Shown: piece by piece, positions 61,389-64,000 of the stretch
Layout: every line of letters starts with the position of its first letter
How positions within the stretch are numbered: the stretch's first letter is position 1
Source of the DNA: Rhodohalobacter mucosus
GTDB lineage: Bacteria; Bacteroidota; Rhodothermia; Balneolales; Balneolaceae
Direction of reading: 5' to 3'
Length of the DNA: 64,000 bases
NCBI RefSeq assembly: GCF_003150675.1
Contig: NZ_QGGB01000003.1
Location: forward strand, 310,001-374,000
Made by a program: the position numbers and the translations under genes
Notes under the pieces: generated by a model
Databases searched by the model: none
What the model was told of the DNA's origin: nothing
Seen by the model: the letters and a program-made list of their open reading frames with translations, nothing else

Positions 61389-62504
61389 TCAGCCTAAATT
61401 TTCGAGTCCATACAGCTGTTGGGTGATGCAATGAATACTACCCTGCCCCCAAACCAGGTCACTGCACTCAATCCCCACAATGTCTCTGCCGGGGAAAAAG
61501 CGCGACATCAGGTCGATTGCGGCCTGATCGTATCTCTCATCGTACAGAGGCACCAGAACAACGCCATTGGCGATATAAAAATTTGCATAGCTTGCAGGAA
61601 CATATTCGGATCCGTCAACGGTACTCCCCTCGATGCGGGTCTTCGGCATGGGCAGAGTAAGTATCTGAAATGGATTGCCGTTTGGGTCGGTGCTTTTTCG
61701 CAGAATGTCCAGATTTTCATTTAAAGCCGCATAATTGACATCATTTTCGTCCTCACAGATCATTGTGAGGATTGTATTCTCATTCAGGAATCGTGACAGG
61801 TCATCTATATGGCCATCCGTATCATCCCCGGCCAGCCCTTTTTTCAGCCAGATGATTTTTTCCATACCCAAATAGCGCTTGAGCTTCTTCCCTATTTCAG
61901 CTTTTGTCAGCTGCGGATTTCTGTTGGGGTTCAGCAATACCGATTCGGTGGTAAGCAGTACACCCTTTCCGTTAGTATCGATTGCACCTCCTTCCAATAC
62001 CATATCTGGTGAAAACATATAAATTGAAAAATGGTCTGCAAACCATTCAGGAATTTTATTATCACTGTCGAATGGCGGGTACTTCTGTCCCCAGGCATTA
62101 TAAATCCAGTTGGTTATGGCATATTCGGGAACTGTGGTTAACGTGTCAGATCTGCGCTTAATAAAAACAGGTCCACAATCCCTTGCCCAGACATCGTTCA
62201 GGGGTACAATGTGGAAGTGTATCCGGTTCAGATCGATATCGGGGTCAAATTTTTTTAAAATTGATTCTGCCCTTTTTCGATCCTCCACCGTGTTTACAAG
62301 CAGGAGAACAGGTTCGTATCGGTGCAGAACCGATATAATTTCTGCGTAGACAATTTCAACGCGTTCGAGACGGTCGCCAGGCCATGTTTCCCTGTTTGCA
62401 GGCCAGTGGAGCTGGGTTGCAGAATGATTTTCCCATTCAGCTGGCATTCGATAAAGTTTCTCCATGTTCTCAGGACTGCCGGATCTGTTCATTTTAGTTG
62501 CCAA
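61389..62504 (-). CDS. aguA: Agmatine deiminase
   Basis: A 371-residue porphyromonas-type peptidyl-arginine-deiminase-like enzyme that converts agmatine to N-carbamoylputrescine. RMPAEWENHSATQLHWP, NDVWARDCGPVF, FSPDMVLEGGAID, DDTDGHIDDLSRFL and the catalytic Cys359 in GQGSIHCITQQ are all present. Starts at Met5 (62492) or Met14 (62465) are also possible, since the family core begins near MPAEWE. The partner aguB is at 6660. No signal peptide. Confidence 0.95.
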   Translation of the reverse strand: MATKMNRSGSPENMEKLYRMPAEWENHSATQLHWPANRETWPGDRLERVEIVYAEIISVLHRYEPVLLLVNTVEDRKRAESILKKFDPDIDLNRIHFHIVPLNDVWARDCGPVFIKRRSDTLTTVPEYAITNWIYNAWGQKYPPFDSDNKIPEWFADHFSIYMFSPDMVLEGGAIDTNGKGVLLTTESVLLNPNRNPQLTKAEIGKKLKRYLGMEKIIWLKKGLAGDDTDGHIDDLSRFLNENTILTMICEDENDVNYAALNENLDILRKSTDPNGNPFQILTLPMPKTRIEGSTVDGSEYVPASYANFYIANGVVLVPLYDERYDQAAIDLMSRFFPGRDIVGIECSDLVWGQGSIHCITQQLYGLENLG

Positions 62505-62599
62505 ATATATGCTGCTATCACGGGTAAATACAATAAAGTTCCTTTTTGTTTTAAGGTATTCAGGGATATATTCAACGCACAGAATCAGCTAATTTATGG

Positions 62600-62607
62600 T
62601 AAGTTTG
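62600..62607 (+). promoter_or_regulatory. Possible -7 promoter element before tdk
   Basis: TAAGTTTG matches all eight positions of the Bacteroidetes TAnnTTTG -7 element, 10 bases before the tdk ATG. This would give a very short leader. No good -33 TTTG box stands at the expected spacing. Confidence 0.3.
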
Positions 62608-62617
62608 CAAATCTGAT

Positions 62618-63253
62618 ATGATCAATGAACCCGGTTTTACCCCTCACCACCTGGGGTGGATTGAAGTTGTATGCGGAGGAATGTTCAGCGGAAAAACCGA
62701 GGAGCTGATTCGCAGGGCAAAAAGGGCGCATATTGCAGGGCAAAGTGTTATCATCGTTAAACCTGCAACCGACAACCGTTATAGTGACACTGAAGTTGTT
62801 TCACATAATGAAACATCACTTCCAAGTATAACCGTAAATACGGCTGACCAGATCGTTCTGTTAACTTCCTCAGCCCGTGTGATCTGTATTGATGAAGCGC
62901 AATTTTTTGACAATCGCCTTGTGGACGTAGCCAACACTCTGGCAAATGATGGAAAAAGGGTAATTATCGCCGGACTGGATATGGATTTTGAAGGACGGCC
63001 ATTTGAACCCATGCCGCAGCTGCTTGCCATTGCCGAATATGTAACCAAACTGCATGCCATTTGTGCAGAAAGCGGTCTTATAGCGAATTTTTCGCAGCGT
63101 GTTGTTGAGAACAGCAGTCAGGTTCTTGTGGGTGAAAAAGATGCTTATGAACCACGTGCACGTCACTGTTTCAGACCCCCGGTAGATGATAAAAAAGGTA
63201 AACCGATACCGGAATTCACAGTTGGAAAAAGAAATGAATCAACCGATAAATAA
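62618..63253 (+). CDS. tdk: Thymidine kinase (type II), zinc site incomplete
   Basis: A 211-residue kinase of the TK1 family that phosphorylates thymidine. Walker A in CGGMFSGKTEEL (about 19-30), Walker B ICIDEAQFF, the lasso region with YEPRARHC and a conserved Glu are present. The structural zinc site is changed: of four expected cysteines, Cys149 and Cys184 remain, while the partners are Ser152 and Ala181. It is followed 9 bases later by a NupC-type transporter, so salvage uptake and phosphorylation are linked. Confidence 0.93.
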   Translation: MINEPGFTPHHLGWIEVVCGGMFSGKTEELIRRAKRAHIAGQSVIIVKPATDNRYSDTEVVSHNETSLPSITVNTADQIVLLTSSARVICIDEAQFFDNRLVDVANTLANDGKRVIIAGLDMDFEGRPFEPMPQLLAIAEYVTKLHAICAESGLIANFSQRVVENSSQVLVGEKDAYEPRARHCFRPPVDDKKGKPIPEFTVGKRNESTDK

Positions 63254-63262
63254 GAATACCTG

Positions 63263-64000
63263 ATGGATATTTTACGAGGCATAATCGGAATGGCGGCAAT
63301 TATTGGCATTGCCTTGCTGTTCAGCAAAAACCGTAAGGCGGTAAACTGGAAAATGGTTGCTACCGGTTTTGGCATTCAACTGGTACTGGCCGTCTTTATT
63401 TTGAAAGGGTCTGATATGGCTATGTTCTGGTCGCCTTTGGGCTGGCCTAAAATGTTTTTCAGCTGGGTGTCGAGCTTTTTCGTTGTTGTGCTCGATTTTA
63501 CTACAGCGGGAGCCGAATTTATTTTTGGCGACCTGGCCAAAAGTCCGGGCATGGAGGGCAGCCTAGGTAACTTTTTTGCCTTTCAGGTTCTGCCTACCAT
63601 TGTATTTTTTGCTTCTCTTACGGCCATATTTTATCACTATGGCATTCTGCAGAAAGTAGTGAGTGTGATGTCGAGGGCTATGCAGAAACTCATGGGGACA
63701 TCAGGGGCTGAATCTCTGTCTGTTGTTGCAAATATTTTTGTGGGACAAACTGAGTCGCCTCTTGTTATCAAGCCATACATTGAAAAGATGACGCGGTCAG
63801 AAATACTAACCATTATGACAGGCGGAATGGCAACGATAGCCGGAGGAGTAATGGCAGCCTATGTTCAGATGCTGGGTAATTCATATTCTATTGCACAGGG
63901 AGTTTCGCTGGATGTGGGACGTCTCATGTTTGCAGAACAATTATTGGGCGCCAGCCTTATGGCTGCACCGGCTGCACTGGTGATCGCCAAAATTATCTTT
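63263..64000 (+). CDS. nupC: Concentrative nucleoside transporter, NupC family (3' end outside window)
   Basis: A partial protein: 246 residues to the window edge, in frame to the last base. MDILRGIIGMAAIIGIALLFSKNRKAVNWK is the N-terminal helix and loop typical of NupC/CNT; FQVLPTIVFFASLTAIFYHYG, SLSVVANIFVGQTESPLVIKPYIEKMTRSE and MTGGMATIAGGVMAAYV are the conserved nucleoside- and ion-binding segments. It imports nucleosides with sodium or protons. It lies 9 bases after tdk. Confidence 0.95.
   Translation, partial: MDILRGIIGMAAIIGIALLFSKNRKAVNWKMVATGFGIQLVLAVFILKGSDMAMFWSPLGWPKMFFSWVSSFFVVVLDFTTAGAEFIFGDLAKSPGMEGSLGNFFAFQVLPTIVFFASLTAIFYHYGILQKVVSVMSRAMQKLMGTSGAESLSVVANIFVGQTESPLVIKPYIEKMTRSEILTIMTGGMATIAGGVMAAYVQMLGNSYSIAQGVSLDVGRLMFAEQLLGASLMAAPAALVIAKIIF

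Noticed and set aside
1-64000. CRISPR arrays, tRNA or rRNA genes, prophage and intact insertion sequences
   Set aside because: No regular short repeats, cloverleaf sequences, integrase/transposase or phage structural genes were seen on either strand.

Overview
The window reads as a gene-dense stretch of core chromosome from a Gram-negative member of the FCB group, most likely Balneolota/Rhodothermota (Balneola, Gracilimonas or Rhodohalobacter-like). This placement is inference. It rests on the mix of families: a SPOR lipoprotein, a TonB-plug protein with MG2-like repeats, a LytTR regulator, a BshC bacillithiol enzyme and a PNPLA-Omp85 fusion. It also rests on the general lack of Shine-Dalgarno sequences before start codons. 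I see no rRNA, tRNA, CRISPR array, prophage or intact insertion sequence. Two genes are cut by the window edges: nusB on the left and a NupC-type nucleoside transporter on the right.

Layout. 1-2236 (+): nusB end, a PP2A-like phosphatase and ychF. 2280-6391 (-): deoC, a full aldehyde dehydrogenase, a half-length non-catalytic dehydrogenase and a SPOR lipoprotein. 6660-10689 (+): aguB, leuS and a small lipoprotein. 10710-15195 (-): a gluconate module (gntP, gnd, gntK) behind a CorC/CNNM protein. 15301-17642: a membrane-anchored LytTR regulator divergent from a short MotA/ExbB-like protein, then plsC. 17643-17953: an unusual stem-rich spacer. 17954-20470 (-): a barrel-less TonB-plug protein. 20625-26744: a UvrD-type helicase, a small membrane protein (-), der, a solitary nuoI with two unknown genes, and a peroxiredoxin. 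26911-29586 (-): DUF952, then an AstE/AspA-like hydrolase, a RimK-type ligase and a RimB-type retropepsin-like protein. 29697-31270 (+): a D-threonine-aldolase-like enzyme and a membrane protein.

31271-38384 (-) is one long directon: SRPBCC, aroE, pgeF/yfiH, a histone-deacetylase-like hydrolase, dxr, rseP, psd, pssA. It combines isoprenoid precursor, aromatic amino acid and phosphatidylethanolamine synthesis with regulated membrane proteolysis. 38506-42270 (+): an outer-membrane barrel plus an RND/MMPL exporter. 42239-46487 (-): pspC-tmk, then dnaN-independent housekeeping genes (bifunctional nuclease, bshC, 5-FCL). 46734-50339 (+): a minimal SUI1 protein, a response regulator, a patatin-Omp85 protein and a TPR protein. 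50326-60351 (-) is another long directon: gatB, a cysteine-free TlpA-like lipoprotein, tpiA, purD, a LuxE-like/LuxC-like pair, a ThuA lipoprotein, holA, an ECF sigma factor and a possible anti-sigma protein. 60547-64000: a secreted unknown (+), aguA (-), tdk and nupC (+).

Most genes are housekeeping. The parts that hang together as less-described systems are the RimB-RimK-AstE triad, the deoC/split-dehydrogenase set, the LytTR/MotA-like divergent pair, the LuxC/LuxE pair without luciferase, the solitary nuoI operon and the structured spacer at 17.7 kb.
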